From Sorangium cellulosum (lineage in GTDB: Bacteria; Myxococcota_A; Polyangia; Polyangiales; Polyangiaceae): a stretch of 64,000 bases of DNA. Position 1 is the first letter of the stretch; each line of letters begins with the position of its first letter. The stretch lies in the NCBI RefSeq assembly GCF_002950945.1, contig NZ_CP012673.1, positions 12,887,501-12,951,500 on the forward strand, in the 5' to 3' direction. Shown here piece by piece: positions 8,985-17,573 of this stretch. The notes beneath the pieces were generated by a model, which was not told the DNA's origin, did no database searches, and saw only the letters and a program-made list of their open reading frames with translations. Position numbers and translations under genes: made by a program.

Positions 8985-9500
8985 CTACTCCCTCTCCCAG
9001 GAGCGCCGGACGGCCCGCCGCGCGAGCACGACCGCGCCGATCATCGCGGCGAGCAGGATGACGGAGCCGAGCTCGAACGGGAACAGGTACTCGCCGAGGA
9101 ACGCATGGCCGAGCTTGGCCGTCGACGGCATGGCGGGCCTGCTCTCGGCGGGCCAGGGGGTGCGGGTCGCCACCCTGCCGAGCACGAGGAGCACGGCGGT
9201 CACCAGGACGAACGCCACGGCGAGGCCGCCGCGCGGGTTCGAGACCTTCATGTCCTCGATGCGGCTCGTGAGCATCACCGCGAACAGGATGAGCGTCAGC
9301 GTGCCGCCGACGTACACGAGCACCTGCGCCGCCGCGATGAAGTCGGCCGAGAGCGTGACGTAGAGCCCGGCGATGCCGAGGAAGGTGCCGAGCAGGGCCA
9401 GCGCGGCGTGGATGATGTTCCTGGAGAACGCCACGATCCCGGCGGAGCCGAGCGTCAGCGCGGCGAGCCCGAGGAAGACCAGTGCGCTCAGGGGGGGCAT
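8985..9500 (-). CDS. nuoJ: NADH-quinone oxidoreductase subunit J
   Basis: A 171-residue complex I membrane subunit with five hydrophobic helices. The conserved NuoJ core reads NIIHAALALLGTFLGIAGLYVTL and then AAAQVLVYVGGTLTLILFAVMLTS in two adjoining stretches. The ATG at 9500 (MPPLSALVF) is preferred to a longer in-frame start at 9533 because it places the first helix at the N-terminus as in relatives. It lies between nuoI (59 bp upstream) and nuoK (5 bp downstream). Together with NuoK it forms part of the proton-pumping arm. Confidence 0.95.
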   Translation of the reverse strand: MPPLSALVFLGLAALTLGSAGIVAFSRNIIHAALALLGTFLGIAGLYVTLSADFIAAAQVLVYVGGTLTLILFAVMLTSRIEDMKVSNPRGGLAVAFVLVTAVLLVLGRVATRTPWPAESRPAMPSTAKLGHAFLGEYLFPFELGSVILLAAMIGAVVLARRAVRRSWERE

Positions 9501-9559
9501 GTGGGTGAGCCGGGACGTTAGACCGCTGCCCACCCCTCATCAAGGGGAACGCCCTGGGC

Positions 9560-10282
9560 TCAGGCGTCCGTTCCGGCCGCGCCGCCAGCGGTCGCGGTGC
9601 CACCCGCCGCAACATCACCGGCGACGGCGCCCTCGGCCGCGGCGCCACCGGCCGCGGCGCCCTCCGCCGTGGGGCCGCTGGCGGCCTTCTTCCGGGCGTT
9701 CTCCCGGCGCCAGATGGCGCGCAGCTCCTCCAGCACGGCGGGGTTGTCGCGCATCGCGCGCTCGCGGGCCTCGCGGGCGTGGGGGCCGTACTCGCCGACG
9801 GGCACCTCGCCGAGGTCCTTCGGCGCCTTGTACAGCGGCACCAGCCCGTCCGGGATGAAGCGGAACGTGAGGTGGTCGAGCGTCGGCGCCGCCCCCTCGA
9901 ACTCGCGGGTGTGGCGGATGGCGCCGGTCGACTCGGTCTTGCACGCCTCGACGCAGAGGCCGCAGTACATGCACTTGCCCATGTCGATGTCGAAGCGGCT
10001 CATCGCCTGCTTCTTCGTCGCCGGATCCTTCTCCAGGTCGATCGCGATGCACTCGATGGGGCACGAGCGCTCGCAGCGCTTGCAGCCGGTGCAGATGTCC
10101 ATCTGCACCTCGAGGAAGCCGCGGTAACGCGGCGGGAGCATCTCGCTGACAGGGCGGTCCGTCTTGTCGGGATACTGGACGGTGATGGGTTCCCGGAACA
10201 GGTGGGAAAACGTGACCGCCATTCCCTCCAGGATGGCATTGGCCGCGCTCGAAATGCTCTTGATGTACTGGCTGAGATCCAT
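9560..10282 (-). CDS. nuoI: NADH-quinone oxidoreductase subunit I (2x 4Fe-4S ferredoxin)
   Basis: A 240-residue complex I subunit with two 4Fe-4S binding motifs. The first is CTGCKRCERSCP near residue 73 and the second CMYCGLCVEAC near residue 112, the arrangement that carries clusters N6a and N6b toward quinone. It opens with an amphipathic MDLSQYIKSISSAANAILEG helix. The last 60 or so residues form an unusual Ala/Gly/Glu-rich low-complexity tail absent from typical NuoI. The start at 10282 is chosen because the upstream extension lacks conservation-like character. It heads an isolated nuoI-nuoJ-nuoK unit; other complex I genes are not in this window. Confidence 0.93.
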   Translation of the reverse strand: MDLSQYIKSISSAANAILEGMAVTFSHLFREPITVQYPDKTDRPVSEMLPPRYRGFLEVQMDICTGCKRCERSCPIECIAIDLEKDPATKKQAMSRFDIDMGKCMYCGLCVEACKTESTGAIRHTREFEGAAPTLDHLTFRFIPDGLVPLYKAPKDLGEVPVGEYGPHAREARERAMRDNPAVLEELRAIWRRENARKKAASGPTAEGAAAGGAAAEGAVAGDVAAGGTATAGGAAGTDA

Positions 10283-10595
10283 TGCGGAGGCCTCTTCAGG
10301 GACCTGGCTCAGGGGCCCGGAGCGCCCGGACACGCCCTCCGGAAGAGCGAGGCGCCACGGGCAGGATAGCAGATCCGCGCAGGCCGTTCAGGGCCGGCGG
10401 CCCGCGCGCCGCCGGCCCGCCCGGCTTCCGTCGGCGCGCGCCGCCGTGCGGCCACCGCCCGGTCCGATCGCCGTCGGGCGGCCTCGGACGACGGCGGGGG
10501 TCGGGTCGACAGAGCGCACGAAATGAGTGGAGTCCACGGGTTGCCTGGCCTCCCCTGTTGACGCGCACCCCGGGTGGCGATCATGGTCGTCCATC
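10283..10595. other. Intergenic region between divergent nuoI and dapA with a GC hairpin
   Basis: This 313-bp divergent spacer must hold promoters for both directions, but no consensus -35/-10 pair stands out. A perfect 11-bp stem (GGGCCGGCGGC and its complement, 6-base loop) lies at 10391-10418. No credible open reading frame or RNA gene is seen. Confidence 0.5.
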
Positions 10596-11501
10596 ATGAC
10601 GCAGCTCCCCTTGTCGGGAACGATCACCGCCATCGTCACGCCGTTCACGCCCGATGGCGAGACCGTCGACGTCGACGCGCTGGACGCGCTCGTCGAAGCC
10701 CAGATCGCAGGGGGGGTCAGCGCGCTCGTGCCGTGCGGAACCACCGGCGAGTCGCCGACGCTGACCGAGGCGGAGGCGGGCGTGGTCGTCCAGCGCGTGG
10801 TCGCGGCGGCCCGCGGGCGCGTGCCGGTGATCGCCGGGACGGGCTCGTTCTCGACGAAGAAGACCATCGCGGCCTCGCGCGCCGCGCTCGCGGCGGGCGC
10901 GACCGGCGTGATGGTCGTGATGCCGTACTACAGCAAGCCCTCGCAGGACGGGATGCGCGAGCACACGCTCGCGGTGGCCAGGGGGATCTCGGGGCCGATC
11001 GTGCTCTACAACGTGCCCGGGCGGACCGCGAGCGACCTGTCCGCCGAGACGACCGAGCGCATCTGCGCGGCCGCGCCGAACGTCGTGGCGATCAAGGACG
11101 CCTCGGGCAACGTGCTCCGCTGCCAGGAGCTCGCGCGCCGCCTCGGCGACCGGCTCACGATCCTCTGCGGCGACGACGCGCTGACGGTCGCGATGATGGC
11201 GCTCGGCGCGCAGGGCGTCATCAGCGTCACGTCGAACGTGCTGCCGCGCGAGGTCAGCGCGGTGACCCGGAGGTTCCTGGCGGGCGACCTCGCGGGCGCG
11301 CGGGCGGCGCACCTCGCGCTCCTGGAGATGCACGGGCTCATGTTCGTCGAGCCGAGCCCGGCGCCGGCGAAGGCCGCGCTCGCCGCGATGGGGCGCATGA
11401 GCGACGCCGTCCGGCAGCCGCTCCTGCCGGCGGGCGAGGCGACACGGCAGCAGCTCGCCGAGGCGATGAAGCGGATCGAGACGAGGCGCGAGGCGTGGTG
11501 A
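10596..11501 (+). CDS. dapA: 4-hydroxy-tetrahydrodipicolinate synthase
   Basis: A 301-residue class I aldolase that condenses pyruvate with aspartate semialdehyde, the first committed step of diaminopimelate and lysine synthesis. Family signatures are visible: GTITAIVTPFT at the N-terminus, PCGTTGESPTL near residue 42, the PYYSKPS segment carrying the catalytic tyrosine, YNVPGRT near residue 134, and the Schiff-base lysine in VVAIKDASGN (Lys167). Length is normal for DapA. The ATG at 10596 is preferred over upstream starts because it gives the conserved N-terminus. dapB follows closely. Confidence 0.96.
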   Translation: MTQLPLSGTITAIVTPFTPDGETVDVDALDALVEAQIAGGVSALVPCGTTGESPTLTEAEAGVVVQRVVAAARGRVPVIAGTGSFSTKKTIAASRAALAAGATGVMVVMPYYSKPSQDGMREHTLAVARGISGPIVLYNVPGRTASDLSAETTERICAAAPNVVAIKDASGNVLRCQELARRLGDRLTILCGDDALTVAMMALGAQGVISVTSNVLPREVSAVTRRFLAGDLAGARAAHLALLEMHGLMFVEPSPAPAKAALAAMGRMSDAVRQPLLPAGEATRQQLAEAMKRIETRREAW

Positions 11502-11538
11502 CGTGGTGAAATCGAACGGAGATCATCGAGGCGTGCCC

Positions 11539-12393
11539 ATGGGCGCGCTGGTGGAGAGCGCGGCGTCCGAGGACGTGCGCTTGCTGCGCGTAGCGGTGCA
11601 CGGCGCGAGCGGCAAGATGGGGCAGGCGATCGTCCGGCTGGCCGCGCACGAGCGCGCGCAGATCGTGGGCGCGATCGTGTCGCGCGGGTCCTCCCGCGTC
11701 GGCCGCGACGTCGGGGAGCTCGCGGGCACGGGCAACCTCGGCGTCGCGATGAGCGACGACACCAGCGCCGGGCTGCTCGGCGCGGACGTGGTGATCGACT
11801 TCTCGCGGCCCGAGGCGCTCCCGCGGCTCCTGCACCTCGCCGCGCGGGCGAAGGTCGCCGTGGTCAGCGGCACGACGCGCCTCGACACGACGTGCGAGCG
11901 GCTGCTCGAGGAGACGGCGCAGCACGTGCCCGTGCTCTGGTCGCCGAACACGAGCATCGGCATCCACGTGCTCGCGGAGCTGGCGGCGAGCGCGGCGCGG
12001 CGGCTCGGGCCCGGCTACGACGTCGAGATCGTCGAGGTGCACCACCGCGCCAAGGTGGACGCCCCGAGCGGGACGGCCGTGCGGCTGGCCGACGCGGTGC
12101 GCGCGGCCCGCGCCGAGGCCGGCGAGCCCGCGGCGAAGGCGCTGTCCGACGTGCACGGCCGCGAGGGCAACGTGGGGCCCCGCCGGCCCGACGAGCTCGG
12201 CGTCTTCGCGGTGCGCGGCGGCGATGTGATCGGCGACCACACGGTGCACCTGCTCGGCCCCGGCGAGCGCATCGAGCTCACGCACCGCGCCACCAGCCGC
12301 GACCTGTTCGCGCGCGGCGCGCTGCGCGCGGCGTGGCACCTGCACGGCAAGCCGCCCGGCCGCTACACCATGGCGGACGTGATCGAAGGTTGA
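11539..12393 (+). CDS. dapB: 4-hydroxy-tetrahydrodipicolinate reductase
   Basis: A 284-residue reductase for the step after DapA. The nucleotide-binding VHGASGKMGQ lies near residue 18, the segment VVIDFSRPEA near residue 74, and the substrate site holds the VEVHHRAKVDAPSGTA-type pattern (here EIVEVHHRAKVDAPSGTA) with the catalytic His and Lys. The C-terminal GERIELTHRATSRDLFARGAL is typical. An in-frame GTG at 11503 would start 1 bp after the dapA stop and add 12 residues; the ATG at 11539 has GAGG 8 bp upstream and fits the family N-terminus better. dapA-dapB form an operon. Confidence 0.94.
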   Translation: MGALVESAASEDVRLLRVAVHGASGKMGQAIVRLAAHERAQIVGAIVSRGSSRVGRDVGELAGTGNLGVAMSDDTSAGLLGADVVIDFSRPEALPRLLHLAARAKVAVVSGTTRLDTTCERLLEETAQHVPVLWSPNTSIGIHVLAELAASAARRLGPGYDVEIVEVHHRAKVDAPSGTAVRLADAVRAARAEAGEPAAKALSDVHGREGNVGPRRPDELGVFAVRGGDVIGDHTVHLLGPGERIELTHRATSRDLFARGALRAAWHLHGKPPGRYTMADVIEG

Positions 12394-12505
12394 CGGCGCC
12401 CGGCGCGGCCTCCCCGCAGGCGACCGGCGCCCCGCGATCCGACGCGCGGCGCGGCAGCCACAATGTGGTCAGCGGCCGGGCGCCGCATTAGGCTGACGCG
12501 CCCGT

Positions 12506-14767
12506 ATGGAGACGCTCGCCGCCCGGATCGCTCGCGCCGGTCCTTTGCCGGACCGGGACGCGACGGGCTGGGTCGTCCGCCTGGCGAAGCGCATCGAGAG
12601 CATGCACGCGCGCGGGACCGTGCACGGCCGGCTGTCGGCGGCGTGTGTGGTCCTGGAGGACGAGCCGTGCACGTCCCGGGGGTGGCTCTCCGATCCGCTC
12701 GCGACGCCGGTCTTCGTGAGCTACCGCTCGCCGGAGCGGGCCGCCGGCGAGGGGCCGTCGCGCCGGGACGACACGTGGGCGCTCGCGGTCACCCTGTACG
12801 TGGCGCTCTCGGGGACGCTCCCCTTCCCCGCCGAGAGCGACGGGGAGCTGCGCCGGAAGATCGGCGCCGGCCTGCCGCCGCGGATCATCACGTTGTCCGG
12901 CAGGGCGGACGACGCGCTGTGGCGGGTGCTCGAGCGGGCGTTCGCGCGCGACGCGGCGCAGCGGATCGTCGAGGTGGCCGAGCTGCGCCGCGCGATCGAG
13001 GCGGCGCGGCCGGGCGGCGGTCTGGATCAGCTGCCGCCGCTCGACGAGCACGCGCTCGTGAGCCCGCCGAAGACGGTGCCGGCGCCGCGGCCGTCGAGCA
13101 GCGGCGCGCGGAGCTCGTCGAGCGCGCCGCCGCGCCCGCGGTCGAGCGCGCCGCCGCGCCCGCGGTCGAGTGTTCCGCCGCACCCGCGGTCGAGTGTTCC
13201 GCCGGCGCGCAACAGCCCGCTGCCGCACGGGCACACGAGCTCGCTGCCGCCGCCCAGCCCGGGCTCCGCGGCGCGCCGGACGCCGGCGCCGCTCCACGGG
13301 CTGTCGACCCTCGGGCTCCGGGCGTCGCTCCCGGGCATCCCGATCTCGCCGCTGCCCGAGGCGCCGGAGCGCCCCTCGGACGCTCCACCGGGAGCACCGG
13401 CGCAGCCGGGAGCACCGGCGCAGCCGGGAGCACCGGCGCAGCCGGGACGGCCGCCGGCAAGGCCGAGCCGGCCCTCGGACGCGCCGCCGGCAAGGCCGAC
13501 GGGAACGCCGCCCGGCTTGCGCGACCTCGCCGGCGCGGTGGCGGCGGAGGGCGGCAGCGAGCCACCCCCGCCGGCAGAGCCGCCGGTCCTGCGAGGACCG
13601 CCCGCGGAGGCGGAGCAGACGCGGCTCCTCGCCGCACCGGCGGTCCCTGCGGAACGCGACGAGCCGAGGAGGCCGCGGCCGCCGGTCGGGCGGGTGCCGT
13701 TGCTGGGGGACGAGGAGCTCGACGCGGAGCCGCTGGAGCTGTTCGCCATCACGTCCAGCGGAACGGCCGCGCCCACCAGCTCCACCGCGCCGACGAGATC
13801 GGGCGAGTCCATGAAATCGGGCGCGCCCGCCAGATCGGCCGCGTTTGCCCGATCGGTCGCGCCCGCCAGATCGGCCGCGCCCGCCGGCGCGTCCGACCGC
13901 GACGCGCCGCCGCGAGACCCGGCCGTGGCGCCGGGGCCAGGCGCGCGCCGCACGGCGGAGCCCACGGCGCACCGGAACCGGAGGGCAGGGCTCGCCTTCT
14001 ACGCCATCGCCATGCTCGCCGCCGGCGCCCTCACGGCGGCCTTGCTCTGGCGGCGGCACCACGCCACCGGGGCGCCGGAGCCGCCCAGCCCGGCGCTCGC
14101 TTCGGGGTCGGCCGCCGCCCCGGCCGCGAGCGCGGCGCCGGAGCAGCCGGGCGCCCCGGCGACGGAGGACGCAGCAGCCGGCGACGCTGGCGCGGCGGCC
14201 GCGACCGCCGGGGACGCAGCCGCGGGGGACGCTGGTGCGGCGGCCGCGGGCGAGATCGCCGCGTGCATGGCGCCGCTCTTTCCCAGGGCGAGCGTCGACG
14301 AGGCGACCGCGGCGCAGCTGTCGTTCGTCTGCGGCGAGGTCGACCCCTTGAAAGGCGCCGCGGCGCTCAAGGCCCGCCTCGCGCAGGCGGCCGAGAGCGG
14401 CGGCGGGCGCGCCTCGGACGCCGTGAAGGAATGGGCCGTGCTCGGCTGGTACGACATGGCGGCCCTCGCCGTCCTGCGCGCCCGCTGCTGCCACGCGCCG
14501 CCGCCCCTCGAGCTGCCCCACGCGCCCGAGGCCTGCCCCCCGGTCGACAAGGCGCTGAACGAGCTCGCGGAGGCCGTCGCGGCGTCGTCCGGCCCGGGCG
14601 ATCGGGCCGTGGCGAAGGCGGCCCGGCGGTACACGCGGACGGTCCAGTGCGTCGTGCGGGTCGGCGCGGCGAGCCGCTTCGGGCGCAAGAGCAAGCCGAC
14701 CGGGGGCGAGGGGGACGCCATCAAGAAGGTGCTCGCGCGCGCGCTGCGCGACGCGAAGGCGCGCTGA
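12506..14767 (+). CDS. Kinase-like membrane protein lacking the N-lobe (probable pseudokinase)
   Basis: A 753-residue protein. Residues 1-170 match the C-lobe of bacterial Ser/Thr kinases: HARGTVHGRLSAACVV stands where HRDxKPxN should be, then SYRSPERAAGE, DDTWALAVTLYVALSGTLPF and a terminal RRAIEAA helix. The glycine-rich loop, the VAxK lysine, the catalytic Asp of HRD and the DFG Asp are all absent, so phosphotransfer is unlikely. A long Pro/Ala/Ser-rich linker with short repeats follows. A single helix (LAFYAIAMLAAGALTAALLW) near residue 495 is then followed by an Ala-rich stretch and a Cys-containing domain of about 170 residues, probably periplasmic. A signalling-scaffold role is inferred. 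It is unrelated to its lysine-biosynthesis and glyS neighbours. Confidence 0.75.
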   Translation: METLAARIARAGPLPDRDATGWVVRLAKRIESMHARGTVHGRLSAACVVLEDEPCTSRGWLSDPLATPVFVSYRSPERAAGEGPSRRDDTWALAVTLYVALSGTLPFPAESDGELRRKIGAGLPPRIITLSGRADDALWRVLERAFARDAAQRIVEVAELRRAIEAARPGGGLDQLPPLDEHALVSPPKTVPAPRPSSSGARSSSSAPPRPRSSAPPRPRSSVPPHPRSSVPPARNSPLPHGHTSSLPPPSPGSAARRTPAPLHGLSTLGLRASLPGIPISPLPEAPERPSDAPPGAPAQPGAPAQPGAPAQPGRPPARPSRPSDAPPARPTGTPPGLRDLAGAVAAEGGSEPPPPAEPPVLRGPPAEAEQTRLLAAPAVPAERDEPRRPRPPVGRVPLLGDEELDAEPLELFAITSSGTAAPTSSTAPTRSGESMKSGAPARSAAFARSVAPARSAAPAGASDRDAPPRDPAVAPGPGARRTAEPTAHRNRRAGLAFYAIAMLAAGALTAALLWRRHHATGAPEPPSPALASGSAAAPAASAAPEQPGAPATEDAAAGDAGAAAATAGDAAAGDAGAAAAGEIAACMAPLFPRASVDEATAAQLSFVCGEVDPLKGAAALKARLAQAAESGGGRASDAVKEWAVLGWYDMAALAVLRARCCHAPPPLELPHAPEACPPVDKALNELAEAVAASSGPGDRAVAKAARRYTRTVQCVVRVGAASRFGRKSKPTGGEGDAIKKVLARALRDAKAR

Positions 14768-14850
14768 CCTGCGCGGCGAGGGCGCGCTGACCTGCGCGGC
14801 GAGGACGCGCTGACCTGCGCGGCGAGGACGCGCCGACCTGCGCGGCGAGG
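14757..14850 (+). repeat. Four 23-bp tandem repeats spanning the stop codon
   Basis: The unit contains CGCTGACCTGCGCGGCGAGG and recurs at exact 23-base steps (GACCTG at 14766, 14789, 14812, 14835). The TGA stop of the kinase-like gene is inside the first unit, and 23 is not a multiple of three. A shorter 9-bp repeat (CCGCCTCGA, three copies) lies at 14940-14966 before glyS. Confidence 0.85.
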
Positions 14851-15002
14851 ACACGCGCCGTGGACGGAGACAGGGCGGGGCGGGGGCGGGATGGGGCGAC
14901 GTGGGGTGGGACGGGGCCGGACGAAGCGGGGGGCGATCGACCGCCTCGACCGCCTCGACCGCCTCGCCGGACGGGCGGTTCTGGGGTAGCGTCCGCGGTC
15001 CC

Positions 15003-17102
15003 ATGTCCAAAGAAGCGAGCGATCTCCTGCTCGAAATCGGCGTCGAAGAGCTCCCCTCATCGTTTGTCGAGGCCGCGCTCCGCGCGCTCCCGGAGCTCGC
15101 GGCGAAGCGCTTCGCCGACCTCAGGCTCCGCCACGGCGCGATCCGCGCGCTCGGCACCCCGCGGCGGCTCGCGCTGTTCGTCGCCGACGTCGCGGCGCGC
15201 CAGCCGGACCTCGAAGAGGAGGTCACGGGCCCGCCCGTGAAGGCGGCCTTCAAGGACGGCGCGCCCACCAAGGCGGCCGAGGCGTTCGCGCAGAAGCTCG
15301 GCTGTGCCGTGGCGGATCTGCGCCGCGTCGAGGGGCCCAAGGGCGAGTATCTCGCGGGCACCCGGCGCGAGGCCGGCAAGCCCTCGGCCGAGCTCCTGCC
15401 CGGGGTCCTGACCTCGCTCGTCGCGGCCATCCCCTTCCGCAAGTCGATGCGCTGGGGGGACGGGGAGTTCGCGTTCGGCCGCCCGATCCAGTGGCTGGTC
15501 GCGCTCTCCGGCGGCGACGTCATCCCCGTGGAGATCGCCGGCATCCGCAGCGGGCGCGTGAGCCGCGGCCACCGCTTCCTCTCGACGGGCGAGATCGCGA
15601 TCGGCTCGGCGAAGGAGTACGTCGAGGCGATGCGCGCGGCGCACGTGCTCGTCGACCCGGAGGCGCGGGCGAGCCTGATGCGCGAGCGCCTGGTCGCCGC
15701 GGCGCGCGACGCCGGCGGCGTGCTCATCGAGGACGAGTTCCTGGTGGGCGAGAACCTCTCGCTCGTCGAGGAGCCGCACGTGATCGTGGGCGGGTTCAGC
15801 GAGCAGTTCCTCGAGCTGCCCGAGCGGGTGATCCTCGAGGTCGCGCGCGGGCACCAGCGGTACTTCGGCGTGCGCGACGCGAAGACCGGCGCGCTGCTCC
15901 CGAGGTACCTCGCGGTGGTCAACACCGCGGAGGCGCCCGAGAAGATCCGGCGCGGCAACGACACGACGATGCGCGCGCGCCTGTCGGACGCGCAGTTCTT
16001 CTACCGGGAGGACGTGAAGATCCCGCTCGCGAACCGCCGCGAGAAGCTCGGTGGGATCGTGTTCCAGAAGCGGCTCGGGACCGTGCTGGCGAAGGCGGAG
16101 CGCGTCGAGCGGCTCGCCCGCGAGCTCGGCCTGCTGCTGATGCTGCCCGAGCCGACGCTCATGGCCGCCGCCTCGGGGGCGCACCTCGCGAAGTGCGATC
16201 TGGTCGCGCTGATGGTGGGCGAGTTCCCCGAGCTCCAGGGCGAGATGGGCCGCACCTACGCGCTGGCGCAGGGGGTGAGCCCCGACGTGGCGGACGTGAT
16301 CCGCGATCACTACCTCCCGAAGGGCGCCGCGGACGCGACCGCGCCGACGCACGCGGGCGCGCTGGTGGCGATCGCCGACCGGCTCGACACGCTGATCGGC
16401 TGCTTCGCGGTGGGGCTCATCCCGACGGGGACCGCGGATCCGTACGGGCTGCGGCGCGCCTGCCTGGGCGTGCTGCGCACGCTCCTGGACCGCGATCTGG
16501 ATCTGCGCCTCGGCGCGGCGTTCAGCGCCGCGTACGACGGCTACGCGGGCGTCACGCTCGACATCGCGCGCGAGGATCTCGCGGCGCGCCTCGGCGAGTT
16601 CTTCGCCGAGCGGCTGCGCGGGCTGCTCTCGGACCGGCTCCCGCAGGACGCGGTCGCCGCGTGCTTGCCGGTCGCGGCGGATCGGCCGCTCGATCTGAGG
16701 GCGCGGGTGCGGGCCATCGAGGCGCTCAGCCCGGAGGTCCGCGCGCGGGTCGGCGAGGTCTTCAAGCGGGCGACGAACATCGCCGACAAGGCGCCTCCGG
16801 GCGAGCCGGTCGCGCCGTTCGGCGGCGAGGTGCACGCGAGCGAGACGGCGCTCTTCGAGGGCTACCTCGAGCTGCGCGAGCGGATCGCGGCGGACGTGAA
16901 GAGCGGCGCGTACGACGCGGCGTTCAAGGCGGTGGCGGATTTCGCGCCGCTGCTCCACCAGTACTTCATCGACGTGTTCGTGATGACCGACGACGCGGCG
17001 GTGCGGGACAACCGGCTGCGGCTGATGCGGGCGCTGTCGGAGACCTGCGGGAGCCTGGCGCGGCTCGAGCTGCTCGGGGACGCGCCGCGGGCGGCTTCCT
17101 GA
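15003..17102 (+). CDS. glyS: Glycine-tRNA ligase beta subunit
   Basis: A 699-residue protein matching the beta chain of the alpha2beta2 bacterial glycyl-tRNA synthetase. The N-terminus LLLEIGVEELPS and the internal VTGPPVKAAF, FRKSMRWGDGE, ILEVARGHQRYFGV and QFFYREDVKIPLA segments are hallmarks of GlyS. The C-terminal DALR-like anticodon-binding region ends with DVFVMTDDAAVRDNRLRLM. The ATG at 15003 gives the conserved start; the frame is open further upstream only through low-complexity sequence. The alpha subunit gene glyQ, often adjacent, is not in this window. Confidence 0.96.
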   Translation: MSKEASDLLLEIGVEELPSSFVEAALRALPELAAKRFADLRLRHGAIRALGTPRRLALFVADVAARQPDLEEEVTGPPVKAAFKDGAPTKAAEAFAQKLGCAVADLRRVEGPKGEYLAGTRREAGKPSAELLPGVLTSLVAAIPFRKSMRWGDGEFAFGRPIQWLVALSGGDVIPVEIAGIRSGRVSRGHRFLSTGEIAIGSAKEYVEAMRAAHVLVDPEARASLMRERLVAAARDAGGVLIEDEFLVGENLSLVEEPHVIVGGFSEQFLELPERVILEVARGHQRYFGVRDAKTGALLPRYLAVVNTAEAPEKIRRGNDTTMRARLSDAQFFYREDVKIPLANRREKLGGIVFQKRLGTVLAKAERVERLARELGLLLMLPEPTLMAAASGAHLAKCDLVALMVGEFPELQGEMGRTYALAQGVSPDVADVIRDHYLPKGAADATAPTHAGALVAIADRLDTLIGCFAVGLIPTGTADPYGLRRACLGVLRTLLDRDLDLRLGAAFSAAYDGYAGVTLDIAREDLAARLGEFFAERLRGLLSDRLPQDAVAACLPVAADRPLDLRARVRAIEALSPEVRARVGEVFKRATNIADKAPPGEPVAPFGGEVHASETALFEGYLELRERIAADVKSGAYDAAFKAVADFAPLLHQYFIDVFVMTDDAAVRDNRLRLMRALSETCGSLARLELLGDAPRAAS

Positions 17103-17161
17103 ACGGGGCGCGGCTGCGCCGTGGCCCGCACCGCGCGCCGAGCTGCAGGCGGAGGTAAATG

Positions 17162-17365
17162 GCGGCTCCGACCATGGCGAAGGCGACCCTGGCCACGGCG
17201 GAGGCGACTCTGACCACGGCCGAGGCAAATCCGGCAGCGGCGGAGGCGAACCTGACCACGGCGAAGGCGACTCTGACCACGGCAGAGACGACCCTGGCCA
17301 CGGCGAAGGCGACCCTGGCCACGGCGGAGGCGACTCCGACCACGGCGGAGACGACTCTGAAAAAT
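17162..17365 (+). repeat. Nine or so degenerate 21-bp tandem repeats (possible short ORF)
   Basis: A 21-base unit of the type GCGACCCTGGCCACGGCGGA repeats about nine times in register. Read from the ATG at 17159 it encodes a heptad ATLATAE/ATLTTAE, and a GGAGGT precedes that ATG by two bases. The frame then continues into the hairpin element at 17421 and beyond with no conserved-looking sequence, so I treat it as a minisatellite and not a gene. A short Ala/Thr-rich peptide remains possible. It begins about 60 bp after the glyS stop. Confidence 0.75.
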
Positions 17366-17420
17366 CAAGGACTGGTCGCGGACTTATGCCGGCTCGACGC
17401 GCCCGCCGTCTGTGCCGCAC

Positions 17421-17556
17421 AGCGAGAAATGAAGCGCCAAGGACGCCAAGGCGCCAAGGACGCCAAGATATTATCTTTTTCTTGGCGTTCTTGGCGCCTT
17501 GGCGCCTTGGCGTTTCGAACTTCTGCTCGTTTCAGGCTGGTTCAACCCGCTTGCCC
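17421..17556 (+). repeat. Dispersed hairpin element, copy A
   Basis: Tandem CGCCAAGGA/CGCCAAGG units on one side pair with CTTGGCG units on the other to form a long stem around a T-rich loop. Beyond the stem, the conserved flank TTTCGAACTTCTGCTCG leads on to GGTTCAACCCG. It matches copy C (53556-53718, reverse orientation) closely through both stem and flank, and copy B (30386-30498) in the stem and the GAGARATGAA-type left edge. It lies about 320 bp after glyS in the same direction and immediately before a decayed gene. Confidence 0.85.
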
Positions 17557-17573
17557 CTCTAGGGACGTGCGGC

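Noticed and set aside
17421..17556. CGCCAAGG repeats as a CRISPR array
   Set aside because: Units are 8-9 bp without spacers and form one hairpin, with no cas genes anywhere in the window.
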